From Mactromeris polynyma (lineage: Eukaryota > Mollusca > Bivalvia > Venerida > Mactridae), in assembly GCA_032209605.1 (NCBI GenBank), contig JASFXZ010000026.1, forward strand, positions 3,596,001 through 3,660,000: a stretch of DNA of 64,000 bases, written 5' to 3'. Under the pieces are notes generated by a model. The model ran no database searches and was not told the DNA's origin. It saw only the letters and a list, made by a program, of their open reading frames with translations. A program made the position numbers and the translations under genes. Of this stretch, positions 1-11,333 are shown one piece after another. Numbering within the stretch: position 1 is the stretch's first letter; each line of letters starts with the position of its first letter.

Positions 1-300
1 AGTCTTTGAACATCACCTTTTAGAAAATACCTTACGGTTATGCCCATTTGTAGCAATGACATTGGTAACGTATGTTATATACATGTAGTAGAACTCTGTG
101 TTTTATTGGATTTACAATTTGTTGAATAATCCCATGATGGCCGAATTGTCATAAACATGCACAAGTTAAAGCATTGGGCTTATCTTAATCATGCTCGAGG
201 CACTTCCTGGAATAAACAGTGCCGATGACATATGAGGTTGCGATGTTCGAACAAATAACCACTGGTTTGAGCGGCCACAACAACCGCACACTTTAATGAG

Positions 301-306
301 TTTATT
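301..306 (-). promoter_or_regulatory. Candidate polyadenylation signal of LRR-1
   Basis: AATAAA on the minus strand, 28 nt downstream of the LRR-1 stop codon. It is the nearest canonical hexamer; a second one at 102-107 is also possible, so the 3' end is not settled. Confidence 0.4.
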
Positions 307-333
307 GAGTACATATTTTTTCTAATAAGATCT

Positions 334-584
334 TCATCTTCTGTATGCATTATCCATGTCTGTTGGAAAATCAGCATACGATGCATCACTGAGACTATGT
401 ACACGATGCATGCGTCCGTACGAGTCCGGAGAACCAGAGTGTCCTGGGCTCGACCGGTTCATATGACGACTATTCAATGAATTGAAATCTGGTATAGAAC
501 TTTCAAACGTGTTTCTAGAGGTACCATCATATCTTGTTCTTGTTTCGTCAGGTATGCTCATAGTTTGTATACTACTTTTTGATT
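334..584 (-). CDS. LRR-1 exon 8 (cytoplasmic tail and stop)
   Basis: The acceptor is GTATTTCAG|AA. Joined in phase 1 to exon 7 it stays open for 83 residues and ends with TGA at 334-336. The tail is rich in Ser, Asp and Arg, with the tyrosine motifs YGRM (matches YxxM) and YADF (matches YxxF). These are candidate SH2 or sorting signals only; short motifs occur by chance. Confidence 0.7.
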
Positions 585-3500
585 CTGAAATACACAAGGT
601 ACATCATTAATTTTCAAAATGTTCGAAATGTCAATGGTTATTAATGTTTGCATTTTTTAATTAAACCATTAACTTATCTAAATGACCATGTGTTATTTGA
701 TCTAGTACAGAAGAATAAACGTTTTCTGTTAATTTCTAAAACCAACCTCCGCTCCGAATGTTTACTGGTTTCAAGCACAGCTAGAATATATTCGTGTCAC
801 CACGAAGAACTATGGTAACAGGTCGTGCATGCTTCATTTTATGGCATTGCTACAGGGAACGACACATACACAAGACAGTGCCTCCCAACACATACATCCA
901 GGAGAACAACAGTCCACAATACATCAGGCAGTGGGGAGGTGCAAGGGTAAACACGCATGGGAACAGGGAGGCAAGGAATGGCCTGGTCGACCATAAAGGA
1001 CAACTAAGGAGGATAACCAGGGGGTGACGTATCAAGACAGGACTTATCGTAACTATTTAATTTGATAAACTGTGGTCGGCCAGGCTATTCCTTGCGCCCC
1101 TGTTCCCTTCCGTATCTACAATTGAGCCTCCTCAAATGCATTTTGTTTGATGGAGTGCTGTTTTCACGGAGGTCTGTGTGGGGAGGCACTGTCTTACGTA
1201 TGTGGCTTTCCATGTGACAAATTATTCTCTCTTGCATTCCTTACACTTAAACTATTGCAAAAACGTCAATGATCTACTCCACTACATCATAAATAACTGC
1301 AGAAACTGCACTATCCATTGCAAACAAATGTAACCTTCATGCATTTTTTGAATATATTTCAGTGGGTACTGTGGTTGTGTTCTCAGATGACAAATGGCTT
1401 ATACAGTTTTAATTTTTTTGAAATTTAATCCAAACAAATAGACACATGTAGAAGATTTGTTTGCTGGCAGCAGTATTCTACTTAGTTGACTATGGAGAAA
1501 ACTACAGCAGGGATTTCGGTCCAAAACAGGATTCAAGTTGTCAACGCACATTTGTATTTTTATGTTTGGGAACTGTTGTTTTCTTTAAAATGTCCCAATT
1601 CATAAAGCAGTACTCTGCGGACACTCTGCGGGTCGACTTTTCTACGCCAAACATAATCATCAATCAAGTCGTGAAAATTCTAAGTGTACGGACGAGACAC
1701 ATTATCATCCACCGATTGTTGTACTAGCATAACTTGTAGAGTGAAAAAACTAAACTTTTTCGTGGAATGTTCCTATATATAGTGTCACGGTGTTACGAAA
1801 TATCTTGTAAAAGGGTAAACACATAGTCACCTTAATTTAATGGGTACTAAAAAGATGTTAAAAATGCATTGATTATATACATTTTAAACTCAAATAAAAT
1901 GGACAAATGTACCTTCTAAAATATTTTACATTAATTTCAAGGTCACACGCAGTTTCCGGCGAACACACTTCCCACAGACAATATGCCCGTAAGGTTCCCC
2001 AATTTCAACGGGCCCGGGTTTCATCTGATAGGCAGGACAGCTTTGCAAGATCAATTTTCTGTTATGGGCTATATGGAACCCCTACGGGTACACACATTTG
2101 CACGGGCCACCACTGCATGTCTTGTGATTACCCACATGCTCTCGAGGTTTTGGACATTACGAGACCCGTACACTGACGTAAGGCTTTTGGCGCCATTGGC
2201 ATAACCAATGTGGCGACAGCGAGCAAAATATCGTACATGTACTTTGAGATTTTAATGTTGACACCCTGGCTATCCAATGCGGCACCATTACAAAGCAACC
2301 GTTCTTAAACATTTATCTCAGTGCTTGGAGTACACATGACAAGAGCAGACAATAATGAACAAATAACAATAATTACCAAATGCCGCAAGCGGTCTTCCTG
2401 TACGTTTGGCGTAGATTATCGTACGCGTGGCTTTTATCCATCTTTGTTTGGCTTTTCGTTTCAAGCGTTCCAATAAAATAGGATCCGGTTCATCAGACAG
2501 TTCAATATTCCGGAAGTTGATGATTGCGATTACCAGTGCTCCGCATGTGCAAATAAATGCCAAACATCCGAGACTAACTGCCACAAGGCCAAAAAGTGTC
2601 AGACACTTGTCTCCAAACGCAATCCCTGAAACAATAACATTAAATAGATCTATATAGAACTATAGTTTCACCAATGAATATATCATTAAAATACAATATG
2701 TGAATAAATCAAATCTTCTTCGTTTGAAGTTATGAATCAGAAGGAACCTAAAGTTATTTCCCATAGAAATTATCCGACAGGTGTAATTCATGTATCTCCA
2801 CAAGATTTTGTGTAATTAAAAGTAAGTTTTGGCGCTAAATGTCCATTCAGATCTGGAAACGACCGACAGTTGTACGGTTTTTATTTTCTGGAATTCTACG
2901 CGGTTGTAATTGTCAAATGATATTAAGACATATATGTATTACTTCTATGTGCATTAATCTTGTAACTGTTTGTAGTATCAATCGTGTATGAATATTTGAT
3001 TGTATAAACTTGTACTGGATAATGTTTGTATTATCTGTAATTGTTTGGAATGTAATGAAAGTACGTTTGTATTGTTTTATTTATATAACGATAATATATA
3101 TGCAGTCGGTCGGCGGTTCCCACGGATATTGAAAATTCAAGTGCTGTAAATGCATGAAAATGTCAAATGAGTGCCGAATGTTCTTTTACCTCCATTTTCA
3201 TTGAGATTTTATGGTAGTTATGTGATATAAAAAGTATTACTGATTTTGAGTGTCACACTCCACACTCCGACTTAATAATTACTCCCAGATATCATAATGG
3301 GCCCTCATTTAACATTATCAATCATTCATCACACACAATACGAGTCTCTCTCAGTCTTTTTTATATATGTTGGAAATCAATGACCATATAGCGACGTTAG
3401 CTAGCTGTTAAATCGATTTAAACCCCAAGTATGTTTACTGACAGTTCCAAGGTTGTAATTCGCTGTATGGTTATTATTTCTTTTTGTGATTTGAATGTAT

Positions 3501-6500
3501 TTATATTTCCCTTTCCCCTGTGCAATTATTTCACTTTATATAGTGTTCATGTTATTTTCTGCCCAGCTTTGACTTATTGTTGCCAGTTGTCTTGACCTGT
3601 CCCGTGATCTTTTACATTCATTAATTCCCGCCTCACCCATTGCTTGTCCACTTTGATTCTCTTAGTTATGCCTTATGGTCTACCAGCCCATTCCTTGCTT
3701 CTCTGTTTCTTAAAGTATGTACCCTTTAACCTCCTCAAGTGCCTTATGTTTATGGATTGTTGTTTTCCCGGAGGTCTGTGTGGGGAGGCACTGTATTATG
3801 TATGTGGCGTTCCCTGTAGCAACGTATTCTTTTTTGTGTGTGCAGCGAATCAGAATACTCGAAAATAATCGAAGTAAAATGAAAACATTACAAGTGCACG
3901 AAACCATATCAATAAATAATTTGTCTTATATTGTATTGTGGGTAACATCATTTAATATATAATTTACTGCAAAATGGATGTTTAATTAATATCGAATAAG
4001 AATATAAAATAACTGATTAATTAAAGACGTTTCTGGCTGCTCATCTGCCCTGCGTTCAGTAACGGCTGTCAGTTGCTCATGTGACGAAACTGTTTTGTAT
4101 CCCTGACTCACCGTATCGCATTCACTGCACACGGGGAACCAAATTGCAAACTTTAGCCGGGAACACCTTTACTGAACGCAGGGCTGAATATAAAATATTT
4201 AAAATGGGCTTTATCCAGTGTTGTTGCTTCATTGAATAAACATCTTTCAAACGAACCATTATAAAGCGTTCCCGATTTTTAAACAAAATCCCTTTTATCA
4301 TGTTGCCGCGAATGCAAAACGTATAAAAACGCCAATTTTTTAAAAAAAATGGAAATTTGAAGACGTAACTAATTTCTTTTTCGACATATACGGAGGAGAA
4401 TATATTCTTTGAAAATGCACATTTTTATGATTCAACTAAAAGGAATATTTTTTCATGTTTTTATAGGTAAAATATAACAAAAATGAGCATAATACAGTAA
4501 AACCTGAATAATGCGACCACCATTGGTACCCTTGAACACTGGTATTGTCGAGGTGGTCTGAATATTGAGGTTGAATAAAGAGAAAATAGTGAAAATTGAC
4601 TTTAAAATTGGAATCTTAATTTTGAGGTGGTCTTGTTATTGAGGTGTTCTTAAAGTGAGGTTTTACTGTTTTTCTTTAATCTTCCATATTTTACCCGTAG
4701 TTCCTTCACACACAGCATCCGTTGCACAGTTGTCATGGTAATACTTTAGCACAGAAACTCCTGAAATTATGACAAATAGTAGGCACATGAGTACTACGGC
4801 CCGTATATTTATGTCGATGCAAACATCTTGATAAATGTGAGTCGGAGATGCCCACAGGGTCAATATCGCAATTACGCAATGAACAGCGGTAAAACATAAC
4901 ATCAGAGCAGGACTCTTTAACGATTTAAAATAATGAGAAATTTAACAAGGTCACTGCTGAACAGTCTTGAAACTGTCCGTATAAGTTCTACGGTTAACCC
5001 AACAATTATAATACTACATTGTAGATATTGACCAATTTATTTCAGTGAACACTTTAAGTGATGCACTTCATCATTGTATCGTCGAGTATATATACATTGC
5101 AAAGCATTTAGTCCATTCGTTGTATTTGGTCAATGTTTGTTCCTCAATTTCATTAAAATATTCCTGTTCATATGAAACAGTTGATATATCTACAGTGTCA
5201 TTTGTGCGATATACCGATGGTATGATACAATATTAATGTCTCGAAAAACTTATTTGTCGGAGGTTTTCTTATAGTGCACCTAATACTAAAAGTCAAGATT
5301 TGATATAATATGCATTTATGGAAATGTATATATTGACCGTCTGTATATATATCTTCTCCATTGGCCACGTGGTTAAGGAAGCGGGAGCAGGAGGTCGAAG
5401 GTTCGAACCCCGGTAGGGGTCCGTTCTGATATGACCGGTTGGTGAGCAAATAATGGTTACAGTTTGCCTATCTGCCCGGTGCGTGGTATTAAAGGATATG
5501 AATCGGGAAGTATAGGTGCTCAGAAAGAAGGTGTCTCATAAGTCGGAAATAAAGTAGGGGTGAAACTATAATATATAAACACTTTTGATATAACATACGT
5601 AATCATAGAATTTACCGTTTTTATTTGCACACATCAAATCTCCTCTCACTGTAATGTTATTGTTTATCGCTGTCGTCAGCCATTGAAAGTCTGCACATGC
5701 ACAATCCCATGGTATGTTATACAGAGTTACCTCGCTTTAATAACAATAAAACATAGTCCTAATTAGGTGTTGTCTTAACTGCACAATCTACAACCAGGCA
5801 GTTCACTAGAATGCGTATTGTATACACAAGTGAACATAGCCATGGAGCAGAAAGATCGCTTACAACGCGAACAATCTCGATAGCCTGGGCATACATAAAA
5901 TTATAAATCAAAATGGCAACAGAGGCACAAGTAACAACATTATATGACTGGTGAAAGTTTTATTTTGTCAAAACACCACCGATGATTGAAATATATTTAA
6001 ATGGTGGACAGTTATTTGACTTACACATAACAATACATATAACAGCAGATAAACTCCTCAACATCAGATACTGCGAGCATAGCATCCATCTTTAACGTAA
6101 GTTGGACCTTAAACCATACAAGTTGCATTAAAGATGTATCTCATCCATCAGAACGTATACTATTTTAACGAGCTTCATTCAGTGTTGTTGCTATGTTGGG
6201 CTAAAAGATCTTTAATACGAACAATCCCAATGTATTATTGAAACACAATTCAATGAAACGACTAACGTATTATTTAACAAATTTATTTTAGTCAGAAAAT
6301 CTCTTTTCTATATATTACCAAATATAAGTAGACATTTTATTCGATAAATGTCCAACATTTCAAATTCTTACCACTTTGACGTATACTTATCGCGTTGAAG
6401 ACGAGATTTCTTGAAATAGATATATTAAAACGTTTCATTATTATCATGTTAGTTTGTAAAATACATGTATTACCTTAATCCATTCAGATTGGAGAACACA

Positions 6501-9500
6501 TCGCCAGGTAGAGTAGGGAATATATTATCACTTAGATCAATCGTAGTTACCTTCAGATTGGTGGAAAATTGGCTTGATGTAATGTATGATATTCCATTAT
6601 TCTGGAACAAAAACAATACTTCAAGCAAAATAAAACACATACTGGGTAAGGGGTATGATATTATTGCCGACGAGAATATTTTGTTTTTTGCTGTATTTGA
6701 GATAATTTGCAATAGACATTTAACTCTTAATTTCTTGGAAGATAATTTGCTGTTTCTGAATCTTGAGGCATAAACTGTTGAAGGTTGCGATTTCTGACAT
6801 TTGAAAAAAACGTATGAAACTCTTTTGTGATGGAATGTAACCTAATGTCATTCCTTGTTCGTAAACAAAGCGTTAAATTTAGACATTCTATACGATTTGT
6901 CAAAATCCCTACTTTCGTATTGTCAACTAAACTAAGCTACTTTCGGTTTAGAAACACATCAATATCAAACAGAAGACAGTCAGGAGACAGGTTATATTAT
7001 TTTCCAAATTACGCGGAACAAACATATTTTCAGCGGCATGAATATCATTAGGGCCTACTTACCAAATATTTTAAACACGTTTGTATTTGCATTAATTATA
7101 TTTTAACATGTAATGCCACTTTAAAATAACGAACGTTCGAACATACAACCTACACGTTGAGTTTCTGTCAACAGCAAAACCGCTCACAAAAGATAATTCC
7201 CACATTTACAATATTTACCTCCCTTGTTCTTAATAGTCAGCCATATTGATAGGCATATTTCCTTATTTATAGGGAATATAATGTAAACGATTATAAAGTG
7301 ATCAGATATTTATAAAAAAACTTATTCAATATGCAGAAAGTTTAAGAAAATGTGATTTTCACATGTAAATGCTCTTGGTATTTTCTTAATTATCACATAT
7401 TTGGGAATAACTCCTATAAATACTTATCAGTTTTGAATATCAAAATAGCGGATGATTAAGAACAAGGGATGTTAACATTTTAGATGTGTGATCTGTCTTT
7501 TACCAATTCCATACGTTTTGATATGACCAGAACAGTATAAAAATAATTCATAAGTTTATACACATACACATATGGGCAATATGTTCAGCACGTTAAACCC
7601 AAAAGCTTTAACGTTCGGGCTTCGAATCAACGGAAAGCACTGAAAACACGGAAAGCACCTGATAGCAATTATATTTTGAGTATTACAGTGTTTGCATTCA
7701 TTTCTTTCATTAATTATGATGTAAATATAATGAAATGCATAGTTTTTATGTGATAATTGAAATTTGAGTTTAAATACTCAGGGTATATTGCATAAATCGT
7801 AATTCTGCTAAAGACATATTTTAAAATACTTGAGATGTTTTTTGTTTCAAAAAGTTTATCTTAATTGACTTGATACAAGTTAAAAGATAAACATCGATTT
7901 TGCAGAATTTTTCATTGAATAACAGTGCGTACCTTTAAAATTATTGACGACGCGTTGGTGAAAAAGGTCAGTAACCATGGAGTTACTATTCCATATATTA
8001 ACTGTGTATTGACAACTTCCACCTTTCCTTGTTGCCTTGGAAACTTGTGCGTAGATGATGACATCTTCTGTAGTGTTAGTCCCGACATGGTCGAAAATTC
8101 AATTTGGTCCAAAGAGCCCCCTTCGAACGAAAAGTAATCCAATTCCACAAAAAAACTGAAAACATCTGCGCCTATGTATAGTGTTTCACAATTTCTGATC
8201 TGTAAATAAAGACGATTTCATATAACAACAATATTCAACACAAACATTCTAATACAATGTATATGCAAACAATACCACAAAATAGTCCATTTACTTTACT
8301 GAGTAACATCTCTCCCATAACCGAATGGTTAAGGCATCCGCCTTGGGAGCGGGAGGTCGAAGGTTTGAACCCCGTTAGGGGTCCGTTCTGAAATGGCCGC
8401 TTGGTGAGCCGCCAGCTAGTTAAATAATGGTTACCGTGCGCCTACCTGCCTGGTGTCTGGCATTAAAGGATAGGACTCGGGAAATAAATGTGCTCAGAAT
8501 GTAGGCGTCTCATAAGTCAGAAATGGCTGTGACACTTTACCGAGAGTACTAGTTCGGTAGAACACTTGACTGACTATTCAGATGGCATAGGTTCGAAATC
8601 CGCGTAAGACGTCATGCAATTTTGCTTAAGTTTGAGAAATGGATTAAATATTTACACACACCATAGAGGATGGGAATATTTGCTTTATATCTGATATTGA
8701 GTTTACTTATAAATACAGTCGGACCTCGTTCATTCGAATTCAACGGGCCTTAGAAAATACATCGGGACCTGATAATTATTTCGAATAAGCGAGGTCCGAC
8801 TGTATATTAGCTTAATACTCACTTTGAAATGTTCCACGTATTCCATAAAGTAGAAGGCGCTCGAATATATGTACACAGAACCTTCACGTCCGCAGTCCAC
8901 GGTTAAACTTGCTGGGTAATTTTCATTTAAAGTGGATACGTCCATACCAATAGAGGTGGAGAACCCAGTGGTAAATGTTAAAGTATCACCTTGAAGTGGA
9001 AAGGAAAATAAAACTCAGCTTACTTAACAATATGCAGTAAGTGTTATATCCCGTCATTTATAGACCAAAATGTTTACACTATTTTGGTGTAATAATTAAA
9101 CCAGAATGTTTACACTGTTTGTATATGATATACTGTAAAGGCGTAGATATCCACATTTTCCTTTCAAGTAGGCTAAAGGCCCGAGTGCACATAATTACAA
9201 CACATACAATTTCATAAAACAGACGTAACAAGTGGCAACTAGTCAACATTAAGAAACGCAAATCTTACTGTATGAAGTAAGCGAAATGAAAATGACATGT
9301 TTTAGATATTGAGACAGTGAAAGTCATATTAAAGAAAACCACAAAAATAGAGAAAAAAATAAAGCGAAATTGTTCGAGTTATGCGTGATACAATTAACAA
9401 CGTACCAAAATAAGGTAACAGTCCGCTCACTTCTAACACTAGCTGCTGAGGTTGAACAGAAAATTGGTAGAAGTCTACTGGTCTGTCACTGGAGGCCATC

Positions 9501-9619
9501 TGTGTGTAGTCGCATGTGTAAACCTCGTCGGCGTACGTACACTGACTAGGTCCGGTCTGAGAGGCCGCTTGGTGAACGAGAAACGAGAGCAATCCGACGA
9601 CTGCACCAATCGTGTTCAT
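334..9619 (-). CDS. LRR-1: single-pass membrane leucine-rich-repeat protein (8 exons, 486 aa)
   Basis: Join of 9406-9619, 8823-8989, 7933-8199, 6474-6601, 5616-5734, 4695-4760, 2377-2625 and 334-584, read on the minus strand; every junction is GT-AG and the phases agree (1,0,0,2,1,1,1). The product starts with a signal peptide (about residues 1-20, ending at AAS-Q), then an N-cap with paired Cys (CTYADEVYTC). Degenerate LRRs follow in exons 2-4, with the best repeat in exon 4 (TTIDLSDNIFPTLP). Next come an LRRCT-like cap with PWDCAC plus four further Cys up to GDKC, a transmembrane helix (about 329-357), and a basic then Ser-rich tail of about 128 residues containing YGRM and YADF. It is probably a cell-surface recognition or adhesion receptor; the ligand is unknown. 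It is the first of three tandem paralogues. The architecture is seen directly; the function is inference. Confidence 0.88.
843..983 (-). repeat. Dispersed repeat R1, inverted partner of 1083-1217
   Basis: About 140 bp. Related copies lie at 1083-1217 (+), about 3675-3830 (+) and about 51995-52145 (-). The shared core reads GGAGGTCTGTGTGGGGAGGC followed by CACTGT and a TATGTGGC(G/T)TTCC tail. No coding potential is seen; the element class is unknown. Confidence 0.65.
1083..1217 (+). repeat. Dispersed repeat R1
   Basis: Second copy of R1, in inverted orientation to 843-983 with a spacer of about 100 bp, so a transcript could fold into a long imperfect hairpin. It lies in intron 7 of LRR-1. Confidence 0.65.
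2377..2625 (-). CDS. LRR-1 exon 7 (transmembrane helix and basic juxtamembrane tail)
   Basis: The acceptor is TTTCAG|GG and the donor TTTG|GTAATT. After GDKC there is a long hydrophobic segment (about residues 329-357), then an acidic patch and a basic stretch (RLKRKAKQRW) expected to lie inside the cell. Unlike LRR-2, the exon continues to a donor and is spliced in phase 1 to exon 8. Confidence 0.85.
3675..3830 (+). repeat. Dispersed repeat R1
   Basis: Copy of R1 in intron 6 of LRR-1, in the same orientation as 1083-1217 and closest to the copy at 51995-52145. Confidence 0.65.
4047..4184. mobile_element. Short inverted-repeat MITE, family E
   Basis: 138 bp bounded by perfect 16-bp inverted ends, GCCCTGCGTTCAGTAA, with a diverged second copy in reverse orientation at about 28286-28415. 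No ORF; non-autonomous. Target duplication not clear. Confidence 0.7.
4495..4668 (+). mobile_element. MITE family A copy
   Basis: 174 bp with termini CAGTAAAACCT and AGGTTTTACTG; the left flank is TA. The interior carries the family marker AATAAAGAG and the 17-bp GAGGTGGTCTT motifs. It lies in intron 6 of LRR-1, 26 nt from the donor. Confidence 0.85.
4695..4760 (-). CDS. LRR-1 exon 6 (LRRCT-like cap, second half)
   Basis: The acceptor is TTTCAG|GA and the donor ACGG|GTAAAA; 66 nt. It encodes VSVLKYYHDNCATDAVCEG, with two more cap cysteines, near-identical in pattern to LRR-2. A family-A MITE lies 26 nt into the next intron. Confidence 0.87.
5355..5551 (+). mobile_element. tRNA-headed SINE copy 1
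   Basis: The head resembles tRNA-Ser/Leu: an A box near TGGCCACGTGGTTAAGG and a B box GGTTCGAACCCC, followed by a GGGGTCCGTTCTGATATG body shared with copies at 8310, 34471, 46328 and 47756. It lies in intron 5 of LRR-1. Confidence 0.8.
5616..5734 (-). CDS. LRR-1 exon 5 (LRRCT-like cap, first half)
   Basis: The acceptor is ATTAAAG|C and the donor AACG|GTAAAT; 119 nt as in LRR-2. It encodes YNIPWDCACADFQWL and MCANKNG, the start of an LRR C-terminal cap. The acceptor was chosen by phase and by alignment to SEMIYYNIPWDC of LRR-2. Confidence 0.82.
6474..6601 (-). CDS. LRR-1 exon 4 (canonical LRR)
   Basis: The acceptor is TTCCAG|AAT and the donor TTAAG|GTAATA; 128 nt, ending in phase 2. It contains the clearest leucine-rich repeat of the gene, TTIDLSDNIFPTLPGDVF. 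Length matches LRR-2 exon 4 exactly. Confidence 0.88.
6720..7060 (+). repeat. Dispersed repeat shared with 16785-17015
   Basis: Both stretches share CATTCCTTGTTCGTAAA, a following CCCTACTTTCGT block, and TTTCGGTTTAGAAACA in the same order. It lies in intron 4 of LRR-1. It could be a transposon fragment or a remnant of the LRR-1/LRR-2 segmental duplication. Confidence 0.5.
7219..7470. mobile_element. MITE-like element, family G
   Basis: About 250 bp with ends CCCTTGTTCTTAAT and ATTAAGAACAAGGG. The interior (7197-7412) is clearly homologous to the reverse complement of 17860-18075. No coding capacity. Confidence 0.55.
7933..8199 (-). CDS. LRR-1 exon 3 (LRR region)
   Basis: The acceptor is TTTACAG|ATC and the donor AAG|GTACGC; the exon is phase 0 at both ends, 267 nt, the same as in LRR-2. 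It encodes residues 128-216 with IRNCETLYIG and the LDYFSFEGG repeat, aligning with MKNCGILYIG and LDYFSIEGG of LRR-2. Confidence 0.88.
8310..8530 (+). mobile_element. tRNA-headed SINE copy 2 (best preserved head)
   Basis: The head has ACCGAATGGTTAAGGC (A box) and GAAGGTTTGAACCCC (B box), with body and tail ending near CTCATAAGTCAGAAATGG. It lies in intron 2 of LRR-1. A second tRNA-like B box (GGTTCGAAATCC, about 8590-8601) just downstream may be another element head. Confidence 0.8.
8716..8802. mobile_element. MITE family B, short (87 bp) copy
   Basis: Termini CAGTCGGACCTCG and CGAGGTCCGACTG, flanked by TA on both sides (8714-8715 and 8803-8804). It lies in intron 2 of LRR-1, 20 nt after the exon 2 donor. 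Confidence 0.88.
8823..8989 (-). CDS. LRR-1 exon 2
   Basis: The acceptor is TTCAAG|GT and the donor is TTCAAA|GTGAGT. It encodes residues 72-127, including NENYPASLTVDCG and the ending EYVEHFK, both closely matched in LRR-2. Length is 167 nt, the same as in LRR-2. A family-B MITE lies 20 nt into the following intron. Confidence 0.88.
9406..9619 (-). CDS. LRR-1 exon 1: signal peptide and N-terminal Cys cap
   Basis: Coding begins at the ATG at 9617-9619, followed by a hydrophobic core (VVGLLSFLVH) and a plausible cleavage site before QTGPSQC. The donor is TTTTG|GTACGT and the exon ends in phase 1. Its 214-nt length is identical to LRR-2 exon 1, and the QTGP and YTC motifs are conserved, which supports this start. 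Confidence 0.88.
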
Positions 9620-10488
9620 TGTTATAATACAATGCTGAAACTGTTGATAACTGGCATAACATAAACATGGCCTATCTTAGCAGGCAGAATCATTGGATTA
9701 TGTTAAATATACTCATTACATTTGACAACGCACAGTTTTGTACCTATGATATGTCTTAAAATGTCATTTAAGTGAGTTAACCCATTTTTATATATGAAAA
9801 TACCCGTTGATTGAAAAAAATCATCATTGCGTAAATGAAACAATATCATGTTAAGTTCTTATCTTGCATCCCTAGGTAAGTTCATGACATTTGAGAAATC
9901 CTATATTTTGCGTTTTCAGATGTACTGAGTATAATGGCAAGGTAAGTAACACTGAAAATAAAAGATAAAACGCGATTCTGTCTTTTCATCCGAAATAAAA
10001 TGTACTGTACGCTTCCGGAAATTTTACACAGCGGAAATAAAATACGGCAAATAAATGTTAGCTATACGTTGCTCACATATTCTGAACTAGAACTAACAAC
10101 ATATCATCGATAAATCTCACCGGAAAATTCCAGAAATTAAAAAAAATCGAAATAACAAAATATAAATATGCGCTTACCTTTTCATTATGTTTCGTCCTAA
10201 ACTTTTTTCATTGCAGGTAATAATAGAATAAACGGTCAGTAGTTTAATTCTATCGGTTGGCAATTTACGTTATGGATTAACCTTGATTTTTGTGTTGAGT
10301 CCAGAAATGATATTAAATTATTAAGCGATTAAATAAAGTATTATTGTTTCTTCGTCTACCACATGTATGTGTAAAGGCATTCAATCCCTTGACCCGGTCT
10401 CTGTACGGCATTTACTGTCCTACCATTGTTATGTACTTTTAACTTTATGAAAATCTCACAATACTGTATATGACAAGTACGACAGAAT

Positions 10489-11333
10489 TACTGTAAGACC
10501 ACCTCAATAGTAAGACCACATCAATACTAAGACCACCTCAATACTAAGACCACCTCAATAGTAAGACCACTACAACAGTAAGACCACCTCAATAGTAAGA
10601 CCACCTCAATAGTAAGACCACCTCAATAGTAAGACCACCTCAATAGTAAGACCTCTTCAATAGTAAGACCACCTCAATAGTTAGACCACTTCAACAGTAA
10701 CACCACCTCAATAGTAAGACCACCTCAATAGTAAGACCACCTCAATAGTAAGACCACCTCAATAGTAAGACCACCCAAATAGTAAGACCACCTCAATAGT
10801 AAGACCACCTCAATAGTAAGACCACCCCAATAGTAAGACCACCTCAATAGTAAGACCACCTTAATAGTAAGACCACCTCAATAGTAAGACCACCTCAATA
10901 GTAAGACCGCCTCAATAGTAACACCTCCTCAATAGTAAGACCACCTCAATAGTAAGACCTCCTCAATAGTAACACCTCCTCAATAGTTAGACCACCTCAA
11001 TAGTAAGACCACCTCAATAGTAAGACCACCTCAATAGTAAGACCATCTCAATAGTAAGACCACCTCAATAGTAAGACCCCTTCAACAGTAAAACCACCTC
11101 AATAGTAAGACCACCTCAATAGTAACACCACCTCAATAGTAAGACCTCCTCAATAGTAAGACCTCCTCAATAGTAAGACCACCTCAATAGTAAGACCACC
11201 TCAAAATTAAGAACTCAATTTTAAGTCCATTTTCATTGTTTGCTCGTTATTAAACTTCAATATTAAGACCACCCCAATAAGAAGACCAGTTTTCTGGGGT
11301 CCCAAGGGTGGTCTTATTATTAAGGTTTTACTG
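10489..11333 (-). mobile_element. MITE family A copy inflated by an internal 17-bp minisatellite
   Basis: The right end is a normal family-A element in reverse orientation (TTTGCTCGTTATT, a CCCAAGGGTGG block, GGTTTTACTG terminus). The left half, 10497-11215, is replaced by about 42 units of AAGACCACCTCAATAGT with scattered substitutions. The unit is the sub-terminal motif of the same MITE. Confidence 0.85.

Noticed and set aside
8310..8400. A functional tRNA-Ser/Leu gene
   Set aside because: The A and B boxes are present but the sequence recurs with the same 3' body at 5355, 34471, 46328 and 47756, and the acceptor stem does not close, so it is a SINE head.
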